Shown here piece by piece: positions 55,188 to 64,000 of a stretch of DNA of 64,000 nucleotides. A model generated the notes under the pieces. The model was given only the letters and a program-made list of their open reading frames with translations, had not been told where the DNA came from and searched no databases. The translations under genes and the position numbers were made by a program. Position 1 is the first letter of the stretch. Each line of letters opens with the position of its first letter. Source of the stretch: Paraburkholderia phytofirmans PsJN. GTDB lineage: Bacteria > Pseudomonadota > Gammaproteobacteria > Burkholderiales > Burkholderiaceae. The DNA is taken from contig NC_010681.1 in the NCBI RefSeq assembly GCF_000020125.1, positions 1,984,001 to 2,048,000 of the forward strand. Reading direction: 5' to 3'.

Positions 55188-55517
55188 CCGTGAGGCACTG
55201 GCGACAACAAGGGTAGGGCAAGCGGCTGCTTTGTGCGGCCGCTTTCTGTTCAGGTGTGGGCGCAACTAACGGTCTGTTTCAGGCAACCGCTGCAATGGCG
55301 TGTCAGTGGCCGAGCCTCGTACTAAGGCTTACCAGTGCAACGTCGCCCATTTTCCATCTAGGATCAACGGAGGCTTACTTAGGAGCCAGGCCGGGAATTA
55401 TCCGGCGAAAGATCAAACCGAGGCTCACTAGCGCCAAGCCGGCAATTCTCCCGGCCCAGGATCAAACTGCGGCTTACCAGCGCGAAACCCAACATTTTCG
55501 CCGCCCACACAGCCCCA
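55188..55517. other. convergent intergenic region with degenerate tandem repeats
   Basis: 330 bp between converging genes, mostly filled by the repeat array at 55322-55510. No T-tract terminator is obvious. Confidence 0.55.
55322..55510. repeat. degenerate tandem repeat, period about 49 bp, four copies
   Basis: GGCTTA/GGCTCA motifs recur at 55326, 55372, 55422 and 55471 (steps 46, 50, 49). Three copies start with GATCAA (55362, 55411, 55460) and two contain a short palindrome, CCGGGAATTATCCGG and CCGGCAATTCTCCCGG, so each unit may form a small hairpin. Confidence 0.72.
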
Positions 55518-56897
55518 TCAAGCCGCCGAATCCACCTGAAGCGCCGCCTCGGCACGCAGATACCGCTTGCTCACCACGCGCCAGTACATCAGCAAGCCAA
55601 CGCCCGCAATCGCCAGACTCGCGGTATTCGCCACCCAGAAGCCACGCGCGCCGGTCAGCCATTCCGGCGTGCCGCCGGTCACGTTGAAACCGAGTACATA
55701 ACCCCCGCCGAGCCCCACGCCCCACAACGCCACCGCGTAGATTACGGTCGGCACGACCGCCACCTTGTAGGCGCGCAGCACGAACGCAGTGGTGATCTGC
55801 AAGGCATCGAACAGGTGATAGCACACGACGATCAACACCAGCGGCAACGCCGCCGTCACGACCTGCGCATTCGGCGTATAGCCTTCGATGATGTACGGCC
55901 GCAGCACCAGCACGATCGCGCCGTAACAGCAGGCAATCGCCATCGCCATCATGATGCCGTGACGCGACAGCGTGCGCGCCGCTTCCGGACGATGCGCGCC
56001 GAGCGCTTGCGCGACCAGCGTCGACGAAGCGATGCCGATCGACAGCGGCGTCATGTACAGCACCGCGCCGATATTGCCGGCGATCTGGTGGCCGGCGAGC
56101 GTCGTCGTGCCGAAGCGCGCAATGAAGAGCGCCATGAACGTGTAGGAGGTGACTTCGATCAGATACGACAGGCCCATCGGAATGCCCAGCCGCAGTTGCG
56201 CCGCCTGGCGCCGCCAGACCGGCCAGCAGAACTGGCTGAAGATCGCGAACGGCATGAACACTTCGACACGCGTCAGCAGCAGCATGCCGAGCGCGGCCAG
56301 CGCCCAGTTGATCATGGTGCTGGCGAGCGCGCAACCCGGCCCGCCGAGCGCCGGCACGCCGAATCCGCCGAAGATGAACCACGTATTGAGCGGCACCTTG
56401 AGCAGCAGCGCGCCGATCTGCAGAATCATCACGAGCCGCGGCTTGCCGACCGCGTTGGTGACCGAACTGTAGACCCGAAAAGCGAGGCCGGCCGGCAAGC
56501 CGAAAGCCAGAATCCGCAGGTACGCGACGGTGCGCTCGTGCAGCGCCTCGGGCACGCGCGCGACCTGCAACACGGGGCCCGGGAAGAACAGGATCAGGAA
56601 GCCGATCACGGTCAGCGCCAGCGCCAGCCACAAGGCCTGGCGAACTTCCTCGCCGATCTCGATGTAGCGGCGCGCGCCGTAAAGTTGCGCGGTAATCGGT
56701 TGCAGCGCGGTCAGAATGCCGGTCAGCCCGATATACACGGAGATATAGATCGACGAGCCGAGGCCGAGCGCGGCCAGATCCACAGCGGAGTAACGGCCGA
56801 CCATCGCCGTGTCGATCACGCCGAACGCGATGATCGCCAACTGGCCGATCAGCACCGGCCAGGCGAGGCCGGCGATTTTCCGTACGTCGGCGAACAT
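55518..56897 (-). CDS. MATE family efflux transporter
   Basis: A 459-residue MATE exporter with twelve predicted membrane helices (MFADVRKIAGLAWPVLIGQL; FGVIDTAMVGRYSAVDLAAL; GHQIAGNIGAVLYMTPLSIG). NorM/DinF-type; likely exports cationic drugs or metabolites with Na+ or H+. The ATG at 56897 lies 2 bp after the stop of the upstream GT39 gene, so the two are co-transcribed. The open frame upstream overlaps that gene and is discarded. Confidence 0.93.
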   Translation of the reverse strand: MFADVRKIAGLAWPVLIGQLAIIAFGVIDTAMVGRYSAVDLAALGLGSSIYISVYIGLTGILTALQPITAQLYGARRYIEIGEEVRQALWLALALTVIGFLILFFPGPVLQVARVPEALHERTVAYLRILAFGLPAGLAFRVYSSVTNAVGKPRLVMILQIGALLLKVPLNTWFIFGGFGVPALGGPGCALASTMINWALAALGMLLLTRVEVFMPFAIFSQFCWPVWRRQAAQLRLGIPMGLSYLIEVTSYTFMALFIARFGTTTLAGHQIAGNIGAVLYMTPLSIGIASSTLVAQALGAHRPEAARTLSRHGIMMAMAIACCYGAIVLVLRPYIIEGYTPNAQVVTAALPLVLIVVCYHLFDALQITTAFVLRAYKVAVVPTVIYAVALWGVGLGGGYVLGFNVTGGTPEWLTGARGFWVANTASLAIAGVGLLMYWRVVSKRYLRAEAALQVDSAA

Positions 56898-56899
56898 GC

Positions 56900-58657
56900 T
56901 CAGTCGGACTTCTTGTGCCAGCTGCGGCGTTTGACGACCGGCGGCTTCGGACGGTCGATGCGCACGTACAGACGGAAGCGTTCGTCGCGGTCGGCCACGC
57001 GGCGGCCTTCCCACACCAGCTTCCAGACGAAGTCGGACATCGCGCTCGGTTCGCCGTAGTCCTGCGTATCCTGACGCAGGATCACGTCGCAGTCCTGGTC
57101 GAAGGAGAAGTGCATGTCGCCGAAATAAGCGAAGGTCGCGATCTGCGCATTGCCGAGGCGCACCGGCGAGATGCAGGTGTAGTCGTCCGGCAGATGGGCG
57201 GCGATCTGTTCGGCGACGTCCTTATAGGTCCGGCTGTAGTTGACGACCGGCAGCCACAGCGTCATGAGCAGCACCCACATGAGGGTGGTGCCGGCGCTCG
57301 AGAGCACCACGCTGCGCCACAAGACTTTCGGATGGCGCGCGAGCCGCCACTGCACCAGCACGAACCAGCAGACCGTCACGGCGACCGCGCACACGAACGA
57401 CAGGATCTTGAACTGCGGCGCGAAGCCCGGCGCGAGACGCGCGAGATTGCGCGCGAGCGGATGCGGGAAGCCGGTCAAGCCCGCGATATAAACCAGCCAG
57501 ACGAAGCTGCCGAGAATCGTGAAGCTCAGGAGCGCGAACCAGTCGATTGCGTTGATCGCGCCGCGCTTGAGCGTGGGCAGCGCGAACGCGGCCAGCACCG
57601 CGAGCGGCGGTAGCAGCAACATGTAGAGCCGGTTCGATTGATGGCTCTGCAGCACGACCAGCACGAACAGCGGCCCGATCACCGAAAGCGGAATGGCCAC
57701 GTGCGGCGCGCGCCGCAGCCCCGACCAGCTGAACCACGCCCACAGTGCCAGCGGCCATGCCGGCCACGTGAAAAGCGGCAGGTTTTTCAGCGCATAGCCG
57801 GCGACCGAGCCGGGCGGCCCGGCGAAGGAGCTCAAGCTGACGTGCACCCATTGATTGAGGTACCAGACGGCGTCGACGGGGAAGGCGGCGAGCGCGGCGA
57901 TCGGCCACGCCACGGACAGCACGAGCGCCACCGGCAGACCCGCCAGCAGCAGCCAGCGCGAGCGCGTTTCGCGCACGATCAGCGTCATCGCCAGCGTGCC
58001 GAGCAGCAGCGCGCCGACCAGCACCGGGCTGCTCGCCAGAGTGACGAGGGCGATGGCGAGACCCCAGATCAGCGCGCCCTGAATCGGCTTGTCGATCATG
58101 CGCACGAGCCCGTACACGAGCATCGCGATGCCGAAGAATTGTGCGAGTTGCGGCGTAGTTTCGTGGCCGCGCTCGGCAAGGCCGAAGCAGGCGAGCAGGA
58201 TCAGCAGCGCGCCGTCGGCGAGCGTGCGGCCGTAATCGCGCGGCTCCGGCTCGCCGCCGAACGCGTATTTGAATGGCTGGACTTCGGCGCGCCGGCCGAG
58301 CAGGTAAGCCGCATACCAGACGAACGCGCAGCCCGCGCAGAACATCAGGCCCGTGAAGACGCGCGATGCGTTGCTCGCGTCGACCCACGGCGCGAGCAGG
58401 CGGATCGCGCTGGCGCCGAACCAGTAGCCGAGCGGGCCGTCTTCAGTGAGGTATTTGCCGACCAGATTCGGCAGCAGCCAGTCGTGCGCGCCGCCGTTCG
58501 CCATGGTCCACATGACGCCGAAGCCGGCTGCATCCTCGTTCTTCCACGGATCGCGGCCGAAGAGTCCGAACGATGCGTAGACGATACAGATGGTCAGCAG
58601 CAGCCAGCGCGGCAACGCACTGGTCGCTGAGGCAGTGAGGCGAACGACAGGTCTCAT
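56900..58657 (-). CDS. ArnT-like GT39 membrane glycosyltransferase
   Basis: A 585-residue GT-C enzyme with about 12 membrane helices, the same length as ArnT at 38865. The first periplasmic loop has GRDPWKNEDAAGFGVMW, with the Glu-Asp pair in place of ArnT's Asp-Glu, then LLPNLVGKYLTEDGPLGYWF. A large C-terminal periplasmic domain starts near 490 and ends in a basic tail (KRRSWHKKSD). It should transfer a sugar from a polyprenyl carrier to an unknown acceptor. The ATG at 58657 is used; the frame runs 51 codons further with no family character. Confidence 0.88.
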   Translation of the reverse strand: MRPVVRLTASATSALPRWLLLTICIVYASFGLFGRDPWKNEDAAGFGVMWTMANGGAHDWLLPNLVGKYLTEDGPLGYWFGASAIRLLAPWVDASNASRVFTGLMFCAGCAFVWYAAYLLGRRAEVQPFKYAFGGEPEPRDYGRTLADGALLILLACFGLAERGHETTPQLAQFFGIAMLVYGLVRMIDKPIQGALIWGLAIALVTLASSPVLVGALLLGTLAMTLIVRETRSRWLLLAGLPVALVLSVAWPIAALAAFPVDAVWYLNQWVHVSLSSFAGPPGSVAGYALKNLPLFTWPAWPLALWAWFSWSGLRRAPHVAIPLSVIGPLFVLVVLQSHQSNRLYMLLLPPLAVLAAFALPTLKRGAINAIDWFALLSFTILGSFVWLVYIAGLTGFPHPLARNLARLAPGFAPQFKILSFVCAVAVTVCWFVLVQWRLARHPKVLWRSVVLSSAGTTLMWVLLMTLWLPVVNYSRTYKDVAEQIAAHLPDDYTCISPVRLGNAQIATFAYFGDMHFSFDQDCDVILRQDTQDYGEPSAMSDFVWKLVWEGRRVADRDERFRLYVRIDRPKPPVVKRRSWHKKSD

Positions 58658-58951
58658 GCGGTGTGTGGATATTGGATAAGCGGTGCAGCCAGGGCCGGAC
58701 GGCATGTCCGGCTCGAAGGCCAATTTGGAGCATCCGGCATTGTAGTCGTGCCGTGCGATGCGCGTCACGGCCGGTAACGGCTCGCAACGTGGTTGGAAAC
58801 GCTGTAACACGGTTTGGGTGGCGCGCCGTGCCGTGCGCTTTTCGCCGCCGCATTGGCTATGGATGGATAGCCCGGCGACAAAAAAGGGCAGCTCGCGCTG
58901 CCCTTTTTGCTCCTGCTGCGCTGCCGGCCAAAGCCGGCGACGAGCCAGGTA
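58658..58951. other. intergenic region rpmE2 / GT39
   Basis: 294 bp containing the rpmE2 terminator (58878-58906) and the upstream region of the GT39-MATE pair. Nothing else recognised. Confidence 0.45.
58878..58906. terminator. intrinsic terminator of rpmE2
   Basis: Stem AAAAAGGGCAGC/GCTGCCCTTTTT (58879-58890 with 58895-58906, loop TCGC). On the minus strand it ends in a T-run, 45 nt after the rpmE2 stop. Confidence 0.92.
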
Positions 58952-59218
58952 TTACTTCGCGACTGCCTTGCCGGTAGCGCGCGAGCCGAACTTGTTGCGG
59001 AACTTCTCGACGCGGCCTGCCGTGTCCATGATCTTTTGCTGGCCGGTGTAGAACGGATGCGATTCCGACGACACTTCGATCTTGGCGAGCGGGTAGGTCT
59101 TGCCTTCGAATTCTGCGGTTTCACGCGTCTGGATGGTCGAGCGCGTCACGAACTTGAAGTCGTTCGACACGTCGATGAACAGAACTTCGCGGTAATCCGG
59201 GTGAATGCCTTCTTTCAT
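58952..59218 (-). CDS. rpmE2: 50S ribosomal protein L31 type B
   Basis: An 88-residue bL31 of the type B (C-minus) form: it contains no Cys, so it lacks the CxxC zinc site of type [21 protein letters not shown] and [20 protein letters not shown] are typical. Start at the ATG at 59218 with AAAGGAAAGA upstream; codons further up are leader. Type B L31 is often zinc-regulated; whether a Zur site is present could not be told. Confidence 0.96.
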   Translation of the reverse strand: MKEGIHPDYREVLFIDVSNDFKFVTRSTIQTRETAEFEGKTYPLAKIEVSSESHPFYTGQQKIMDTAGRVEKFRNKFGSRATGKAVAK

Positions 59219-59453
59219 GATCTTTCCTTTAATCTGGCGGTAGCCAACCCGCGTGCGGTCGTATTTAACGAGCCGCATCTAGGCGCGAGCCACTTGCCTG
59301 TGGTCGAAAAACGGCGATTATGCCAGAAAATCAGTCGCTTGACGACTTTTGCCGCGGTTTTTGCTAGCGGCACGCGCCGTTTTCACGGCTATCTGGCACG
59401 CTCGGCGGCCGTCATGCATATGGGCGCCGGCCCTTGCCCGGCGGGCGTTCGCG

Positions 59454-60290
59454 TCAGGCGGGCGGCGTGAACGTCATACCGACCCGTGCCGGATCCTGCC
59501 GGTAATACTGCGCGAGCAGCCGGTAAAGCTGCGGATACTCGGCTTCGAATGCCTCCGGCTGAACGAATAGCGCCTCGCTGCAAACGGCAAAAAATTCCGA
59601 CGGATGATCCGCCGCGTACGGATCGATCAGCGAGTCGCGCTCGAAGCGCGCCCAGCGACGCTCCAGCACTGCGTCGACCCTGGCGCAGAAGTGGTCGTAA
59701 GCATGGTCGAACACGTCGGCCCAAGCCTGGGAATCGAGCGGCGCATGCCAGCGGCGCATAAGCGGCGGGTGGCCGTCCGCTTCGCCGTTCAGCATGTCGA
59801 TCTTGTGCGCGAATTCGTGAATCACGACGTTGTAGGCGTCCGAGCCGTCCGTCATTTGCGCGTCTTCCCACGACAGCACGACCGGCCCGCCTTCCCATGC
59901 TTCGCCGCTCGCATCCTGTTCGACTTCGTGCACGACGCCGTCCTGATCCTCGACCGTCTTGCGGATCACGAACTCGCCCGGATAGACGATCACGCCGACC
60001 CAGCCGCGATACAGATCGAGGCTCAGGTTCAGCACCGGCAAGCAAGCCTGGGCGGCGATCGCCACGGTCATCGCGTCGGTGAGTTCGAGTTCGTGCGCGG
60101 TCGAAAATTCTTTTTGCGCGAGGAACAGGCTCGTCAGTTCGCGCAAACGCACGAGGTCCGGCGCAGCGAGGCGCGCGAGGAATGGCAGGCCGTCGAGCGT
60201 GGCTTGCCAGAGCGAATCGTCGATCGCGTAGTCGCGTAGCGCGCGCTCGCGCCGGCGTGTGCCGAACCATTGAGTCAGTTTCGAGAGCAT
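59454..60290 (-). CDS. zinc-dependent peptidase, MtfA/M90 family
   Basis: A 278-residue cytosolic protein. HEFAH (158-162, IHEFAHKIDMLNG) is the zinc-binding HExxH motif, and DPSEFFAVCSEALF-like (HPSEFFAVCSEALF) is the distal Glu-containing segment. E. coli MtfA is the reference member, linked to Mlc binding and glucose uptake. Downstream of an MFS transporter by 15 bp on the same strand. The ATG at 60290 is preferred over an in-frame TTG at 60302 whose ribosome site is too close. Confidence 0.92.
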   Translation of the reverse strand: MLSKLTQWFGTRRRERALRDYAIDDSLWQATLDGLPFLARLAAPDLVRLRELTSLFLAQKEFSTAHELELTDAMTVAIAAQACLPVLNLSLDLYRGWVGVIVYPGEFVIRKTVEDQDGVVHEVEQDASGEAWEGGPVVLSWEDAQMTDGSDAYNVVIHEFAHKIDMLNGEADGHPPLMRRWHAPLDSQAWADVFDHAYDHFCARVDAVLERRWARFERDSLIDPYAADHPSEFFAVCSEALFVQPEAFEAEYPQLYRLLAQYYRQDPARVGMTFTPPA

Positions 60291-60305
60291 GGCCTGAAGC
60301 AACCT

Positions 60306-61862
60306 TTAGTCGATCTGTTTTTGCCACGCGGCAAACAGGCCGCCGCAAATCGCCACGCCGATCAGAAAGTAGAAGCCGTCCAGCGAGGTCAGAAAGCTGG
60401 CTTGTTGCGCCACCGTGCGGCTGATTTCCACGAGCGCCAGCGAGTGCGCCTCGGAGGGCGAGCGGCCGGCGGCGGCAAAGCCTTTCGTCAGCGCGGCAAG
60501 CGAGTTCTGGAACACAGGATTGTACGGATTCACGAACTCCGCGAGGCGAGTTTCATGCAACGCCTGGCGATGCTGCTCGACGATGATCACGGAGGCCGTC
60601 GCGAACGACATGGTCAGTTGCCGCACGATGTTTTTCAGCCGGTAGCCGTGGGTAAATTCTTCGATGGCGAAAATTCTGAATGTCAGATTGGCGACCGGCA
60701 GCACGATGAATAGCAGCAGTAAGCCGCGCAGCAGTAACGGCAGCATCAATGCCGCCTCGCCGACGCCGGGCGACATGCGCGTCATTAGTGCCGCGGCGAA
60801 CGCGGCGACCGCGAAGCCGGGCACGATGATCCGCTTCTTACGCGGCAGCAGCTTCGCGTAACGCAAATAGACGAACAAGGCGCTCGCCGAAATCAGCGAC
60901 GTCACGCCGACCAGTTGCCCGGTGTTTTCGACCGGATAGCCGAGACCGCTCTCGAGGAAGCGCGAGATCAGATAGCTGAACACTGTCGAGATGTAGTAGT
61001 AGAACATGTACAGCACGAGCCCGACCTGGAACACCTTTTCGCGCAACGCATGCAGGCGCACGAGCGGCGCGGGATGATGCCACTGGTGATAGGCGAACCA
61101 GCCTAGCGCGACGATCCCGGTGACGGTCAGCAGAATCAGCCCGGGCGACGCGCTGAACAACTGGAAGCGCACCTGCTGCATCACGATCTGCAGCGCGCCT
61201 TGCGCGAACGCGAAGATGATGTATGGCCAGAAATGCGCCGCGCCGCGCTCCTCCGGCAGACGGTTGCCGGAGTCGGGCAATGCGAGCAAGGCCAGCACGG
61301 CGAATAGCACGCCCACCGGCGCCGTGCAGGCGAACAGCGCACGCCAGTCGAAATGCCCGACCAGCTGGCCGCCGATCAGCGGCGCCAGCGCACTGCTCAG
61401 GACGATCAGTATGAGAAATGCCCGGGTGGCCGCGGGACGCTGCTGCGGCTTGAAACTCATCTGAATCAGGATGCGGCAGGTGCCCATCATCGGGCCGATG
61501 AAGTAGCCTTGAAAGCCACGAGCGAACGCCAGTTCGATCGACGATTCGCACAGCGCCGCGGCCACTGACCCGCCGGCATAGAGCAGCATGCAGCCGGCCA
61601 CGTAGCGCCGGTAACCGAAGCGCTCGACCCACCATTGCTGCTGCAGGATGCCCAGCACCGCCGCGACCGCATAGGCGCTCGACGCCCACACCAGTTCATC
61701 GGGCGAGGCGTTGATGCCGCCCGCGATATAGCTGGTGAAAAACGAGAAGATCGAATTGTCGAAATAATCGAGGCCGGTGACGACGGCCAGCACCCAGGGG
61801 AAGAAATCGCCGCGCAGTTTTTCGACGCTGAACAACGACGCGCGGGGCGATATGGTGCTCAT
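60306..61862 (-). CDS. MFS transporter, 14-helix DHA2 type
   Basis: A 518-residue MFS protein with about 14 membrane segments. GLDYFDNSIFSFFTSYIAGG and ASSAYAVAAVLGILQQQWWV replace the usual DHA2 D-x-T region, and ERFGYRRYVAGCMLLYAGGS corresponds to the MFS A motif. It probably exports a drug or toxic metabolite. Its ATG overlaps the MerR regulator stop (ATGA), so both are controlled by the palindrome-bearing promoter upstream. Confidence 0.9.
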   Translation of the reverse strand: MSTISPRASLFSVEKLRGDFFPWVLAVVTGLDYFDNSIFSFFTSYIAGGINASPDELVWASSAYAVAAVLGILQQQWWVERFGYRRYVAGCMLLYAGGSVAAALCESSIELAFARGFQGYFIGPMMGTCRILIQMSFKPQQRPAATRAFLILIVLSSALAPLIGGQLVGHFDWRALFACTAPVGVLFAVLALLALPDSGNRLPEERGAAHFWPYIIFAFAQGALQIVMQQVRFQLFSASPGLILLTVTGIVALGWFAYHQWHHPAPLVRLHALREKVFQVGLVLYMFYYYISTVFSYLISRFLESGLGYPVENTGQLVGVTSLISASALFVYLRYAKLLPRKKRIIVPGFAVAAFAAALMTRMSPGVGEAALMLPLLLRGLLLLFIVLPVANLTFRIFAIEEFTHGYRLKNIVRQLTMSFATASVIIVEQHRQALHETRLAEFVNPYNPVFQNSLAALTKGFAAAGRSPSEAHSLALVEISRTVAQQASFLTSLDGFYFLIGVAICGGLFAAWQKQID

Positions 61863-62410
61863 GAGGATTTGCCCGGCGTGGATACGCCCGGAGTGGGCGC
61901 GTCCGGTTCTGTTGCCTGTTTTGAAGGTGTCGCGTTGCCTGCCTTGGCGCGCGCATTGCGGCGCTGTTCGAGCAACGCCTCCGCATTCTCGCCGGCGAGG
62001 CGCCGTTTCAGGTAGTCGAGGTCGGGGCTCAATTCGGCGCGCAGCTTCTGTGCTTCCTTCAGTTCGCGGCGCACGCTTTCGATGCGCGCGTCGAGTGCTG
62101 CGACCTGCTGCTCGATGGCGTCGTGAATCTGCTGCAGCGATTCGGTCGAGTAGCGATGTCCGCCGTCGACGGATTCCAGCGGACGCTTGAGCATTTCGGT
62201 GACGCTGTGCAGCGAGAAACCGAGCGAGCGCAAACGCAGAATGCGGCCGAAGCGCTTCAGATCGTCCTCGTCGTAAAGCCGGTAGCGGCCTTCGCTGCGC
62301 GTGGGCGACACGAGGCCGCGTTCCTCGTAGTACTTCAGCGTGCGCGGTGTGACGCCGAGACGTTCGGCCGCGTCGCGCACCGTGAGCAGAGTGGGTGAGT
62401 CCTTCGACAT
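61859..62410 (-). CDS. MerR-family transcriptional regulator of the MFS gene
   Basis: A 183-residue regulator. The HTH DSPTLLTVRDAAERLGVTPR with TLKYYEERGLVSPTRSEGRY is N-terminal; a long coiled-coil (about 95-140, IEQQVAALDARIESVRREL) and a Pro/Thr-rich tail follow. No metal-binding Cys. It overlaps the MFS gene by 4 bp. ATG at 62410. A 26-bp near-perfect palindrome at 62451-62476 is the likely operator. Confidence 0.9.
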   Translation of the reverse strand: MSKDSPTLLTVRDAAERLGVTPRTLKYYEERGLVSPTRSEGRYRLYDEDDLKRFGRILRLRSLGFSLHSVTEMLKRPLESVDGGHRYSTESLQQIHDAIEQQVAALDARIESVRRELKEAQKLRAELSPDLDYLKRRLAGENAEALLEQRRNARAKAGNATPSKQATEPDAPTPGVSTPGKSS

Positions 62411-62441
62411 AGGTGTGTGACTGACATGACGGACTGGTGGC

Positions 62442-62476
62442 ATTGTACTACAACGTGTACGTTCACGTACAGGTTG
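62442..62476 (-). promoter_or_regulatory. MerR operator palindrome with adjacent -10 box
   Basis: A 26-bp palindrome at 62451-62476 has 12-bp arms with one mismatched pair (core TGTACGT-TC-ACGTACA at 62456-62471). On the minus strand TACAAT (complement 62442-62447) lies directly downstream as the -10 box. Transcription would start near 62435, 25 nt before the regulator gene. Confidence 0.82.
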
Positions 62477-62550
62477 CAGCGATGAGCGATTCTCCGTCGA
62501 CACCGGACCCCTGGTCTGTGCGCCGTGCGCGGGTGGCAAATCGAAGGGCG

Positions 62551-62584
62551 AAAAAAAGCCGCTCGTTTGCGACGAGCGGCTTTT
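62551..62584 (-). terminator. intrinsic terminator of rho
   Basis: Stem of 9 GC-rich bp plus A/T flanks (62554-62566 with 62572-62584, loop TTGCG), then seven T on the minus strand (complement 62551-62557), 50 nt after the rho stop. Confidence 0.93.
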
Positions 62585-62633
62585 CTACGCGGTGCGTATG
62601 CTGCGATTGCTGCGGCTATATCAGCCCAATTAC

Positions 62634-63902
62634 TTAGCTGCCGCCGCCACGACGCATCATGTCGAAGAACTCGGAGTTGCTCTTCGTCTGGCGGATCTTG
62701 TCGAGCAGGAATTCCATCGACTCGACTTCGTCCATGTCGTGAATGAACTTGCGCAGCACCCAGATCTTTTGCAGCACTTCGGGCTTGATCAGCAGTTCTT
62801 CACGGCGCGTGCCGGACTTGTTCAAGTTGATCGACGGATAGACGCGCTTTTCAGCAAGACGGCGCTCAAGGTGCACTTCCATATTGCCGGTGCCCTTGAA
62901 TTCTTCGTAGATCACGTCGTCCATGCGGCTGCCGGTTTCGATCAGCGCCGTGCCGATGATGGTCAGCGAACCGCCTTCCTCAATATTGCGCGCCGCGCCG
63001 AAGAAGCGCTTCGGACGTTGCAGCGCGTTGGCGTCGACACCGCCGGTGAGCACCTTGCCCGAAGCCGGCACGACCGTGTTGTACGCTCGCGCGAGACGCG
63101 TAATGGAGTCCAGCAGAATCACCACGTCGTTCTTCATTTCGACGAGGCGCTTGGCTTTTTCGATCACCATTTCGGCGACCTGCACGTGACGCGCGGCGGG
63201 TTCGTCGAACGTGGAGGCGATCACTTCGCCCGCCACCGAACGCTGCATTTCGGTCACTTCTTCCGGGCGTTCGTCGATCAGCAGCACGAACAGCACGACA
63301 TCAGGATGGTTCTGCTTGATTGCATGCGCGATGTGCTGAAGCATCACGGTCTTGCCGGACTTCGGCGACGCAACCAGCAGGCCGCGCTGGCCTTTGCCGA
63401 TCGGCGCGATCATGTCGATGATGCGGCCCGTGACGTTTTCCTCGCCACGCATTTCACGTTCGAGCAGCAGCACCTTGTTCGGGTGCAGCGGCGTCAGATT
63501 TTCGAACATGATCTTGTGCTTCGAGGCTTCCGGCGGCTGGCCGTTGACCTTGTCCACCTTCACCAGCGCGAAATAACGTTCACCGTCTTTCGGCGTACGC
63601 ACTTCGCCTTCGATCGTGTCGCCCGTATGCAGGTTGAAGCGGCGGATTTGCGACGGGCTGATGTAAATATCATCCGTGCTGGCGAGGTACGAGGTTTCCG
63701 GCGAACGCAGGAAGCCGAAGCCGTCCGGCAGCACTTCGAGCGTGCCGTCGCCGAAGATCGTGTCGCCCGTTTTGGCTCGTTTTTTTAGAATGGCGAACAT
63801 CAATTCCTGCTTGCGCAGGCGGTTCGCACTTTCGATCTCGAGGCCATTGGCCATCTCGATCAATTCGGACACGTGCAGAGTCTTAAGCTCGGATAAATGC
63901 AT
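62634..63902 (-). CDS. rho: transcription termination factor Rho
   Basis: A 422-residue hexameric RNA helicase. The N-terminal [20 protein letters not shown] and the primary RNA site [20 protein letters not shown] are canonical; the Walker A loop ASPKSGKT is at 178-185, Walker [16 protein letters not shown], and the Q/R-loop region [20 protein letters not shown]. It ends by intrinsic termination at 62551-62584. Its promoter lies near or beyond the window edge. Confidence 0.98.
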   Translation of the reverse strand: MHLSELKTLHVSELIEMANGLEIESANRLRKQELMFAILKKRAKTGDTIFGDGTLEVLPDGFGFLRSPETSYLASTDDIYISPSQIRRFNLHTGDTIEGEVRTPKDGERYFALVKVDKVNGQPPEASKHKIMFENLTPLHPNKVLLLEREMRGEENVTGRIIDMIAPIGKGQRGLLVASPKSGKTVMLQHIAHAIKQNHPDVVLFVLLIDERPEEVTEMQRSVAGEVIASTFDEPAARHVQVAEMVIEKAKRLVEMKNDVVILLDSITRLARAYNTVVPASGKVLTGGVDANALQRPKRFFGAARNIEEGGSLTIIGTALIETGSRMDDVIYEEFKGTGNMEVHLERRLAEKRVYPSINLNKSGTRREELLIKPEVLQKIWVLRKFIHDMDEVESMEFLLDKIRQTKSNSEFFDMMRRGGGS

Positions 63903-64000
63903 ACGGAGAACCCGCAGGAGAAGGTGCGACGAAATGGAATCTGGGAGGAGAGTGAGCGGAACCGCTCAAGGACTTACACGTCTTTTCGACGTTTTGCGGA

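Overview
The window is a gene-dense, high-GC stretch of what looks like the main chromosome of a Burkholderia-group betaproteobacterium, most likely Paraburkholderia. This rests on gene order and protein character (rpsF-priB-rpsR-rplI-dnaB, sbp-cysTWA with a CysB-type regulator, a split arn cluster, alaA-hom-thrC-moeA-moaD-moaE, clpB, rho) and is not a database result. I see no prophage, integrase, insertion sequence, CRISPR array, rRNA or tRNA. Base composition is even apart from a short AT-richer intergenic patch near 54.1-54.24 kb.

Layout. 0-7.2 kb: partial M20 peptidase with a divergent LysR regulator, a small hypothetical protein, a NodI/NodJ-type ABC exporter, a universal stress protein, a DUF2939 protein and a small gene behind lexA. 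7.3-13.5 kb: lexA with two tandem SOS boxes, then the divergent sulfate operon sbp-cysT-cysW-cysA and a CysB-family regulator. 13.7-15.3 kb: asparaginase and a DUF3597 protein. 15.8-20.8 kb: glyoxylate (glycerate pathway) operon gcl-hyi-garR with a divergent LysR regulator; three near-identical palindromic repeats lie between them. 20.9-22.6 kb: ECF sigma factor overlapping its zinc-finger anti-sigma factor. 22.8-25.9 kb: ribosomal/primosomal operon and dnaB. 26.0-28.5 kb: PhoU-like/PiT phosphate pair and an SDR protein lacking its catalytic residues. 28.9-33.0 kb: NlpC/P60 lipoprotein, PhoH ATPase, Bcp peroxiredoxin.

33.1-40.6 kb: complete minus-strand Ara4N lipid A modification cluster, transcribed arnT, one SMR-type flippase-like gene, arnB, arnC, formyltransferase, dehydrogenase, arnD. 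The two ArnA activities, fused in enterobacteria, are separate overlapping genes. 41.0-48.4 kb: Mth938-like protein, AlaA-type aminotransferase, homoserine dehydrogenase, threonine synthase, molybdopterin genes moeA, moaD, moaE. 48.5-52.6 kb: group III truncated haemoglobin divergent from an NsrR-type Rrf2 regulator, then clpB behind a sigma-32-type promoter. 52.7-64 kb: YidB-like protein, secreted helix-hairpin-helix protein with a histone H1-like tail, MerR/carboxymuconolactone decarboxylase pair, MATE exporter with an ArnT-like GT39 enzyme, Cys-free L31, MtfA-like peptidase, MerR/MFS pair with a long palindromic operator, and rho.

Most genes are housekeeping or recognisable. I found no convincing wholly new system. 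The best leads are the palindromic repeat triplet upstream of the gcl regulator, the SDR protein without Ser/Tyr/Lys, the H1-tailed HhH protein, the two MerR operators, the lexA-linked small gene and several short tandem repeats in regulatory regions. Functions are by family recognition from sequence; promoter and terminator calls are by eye.
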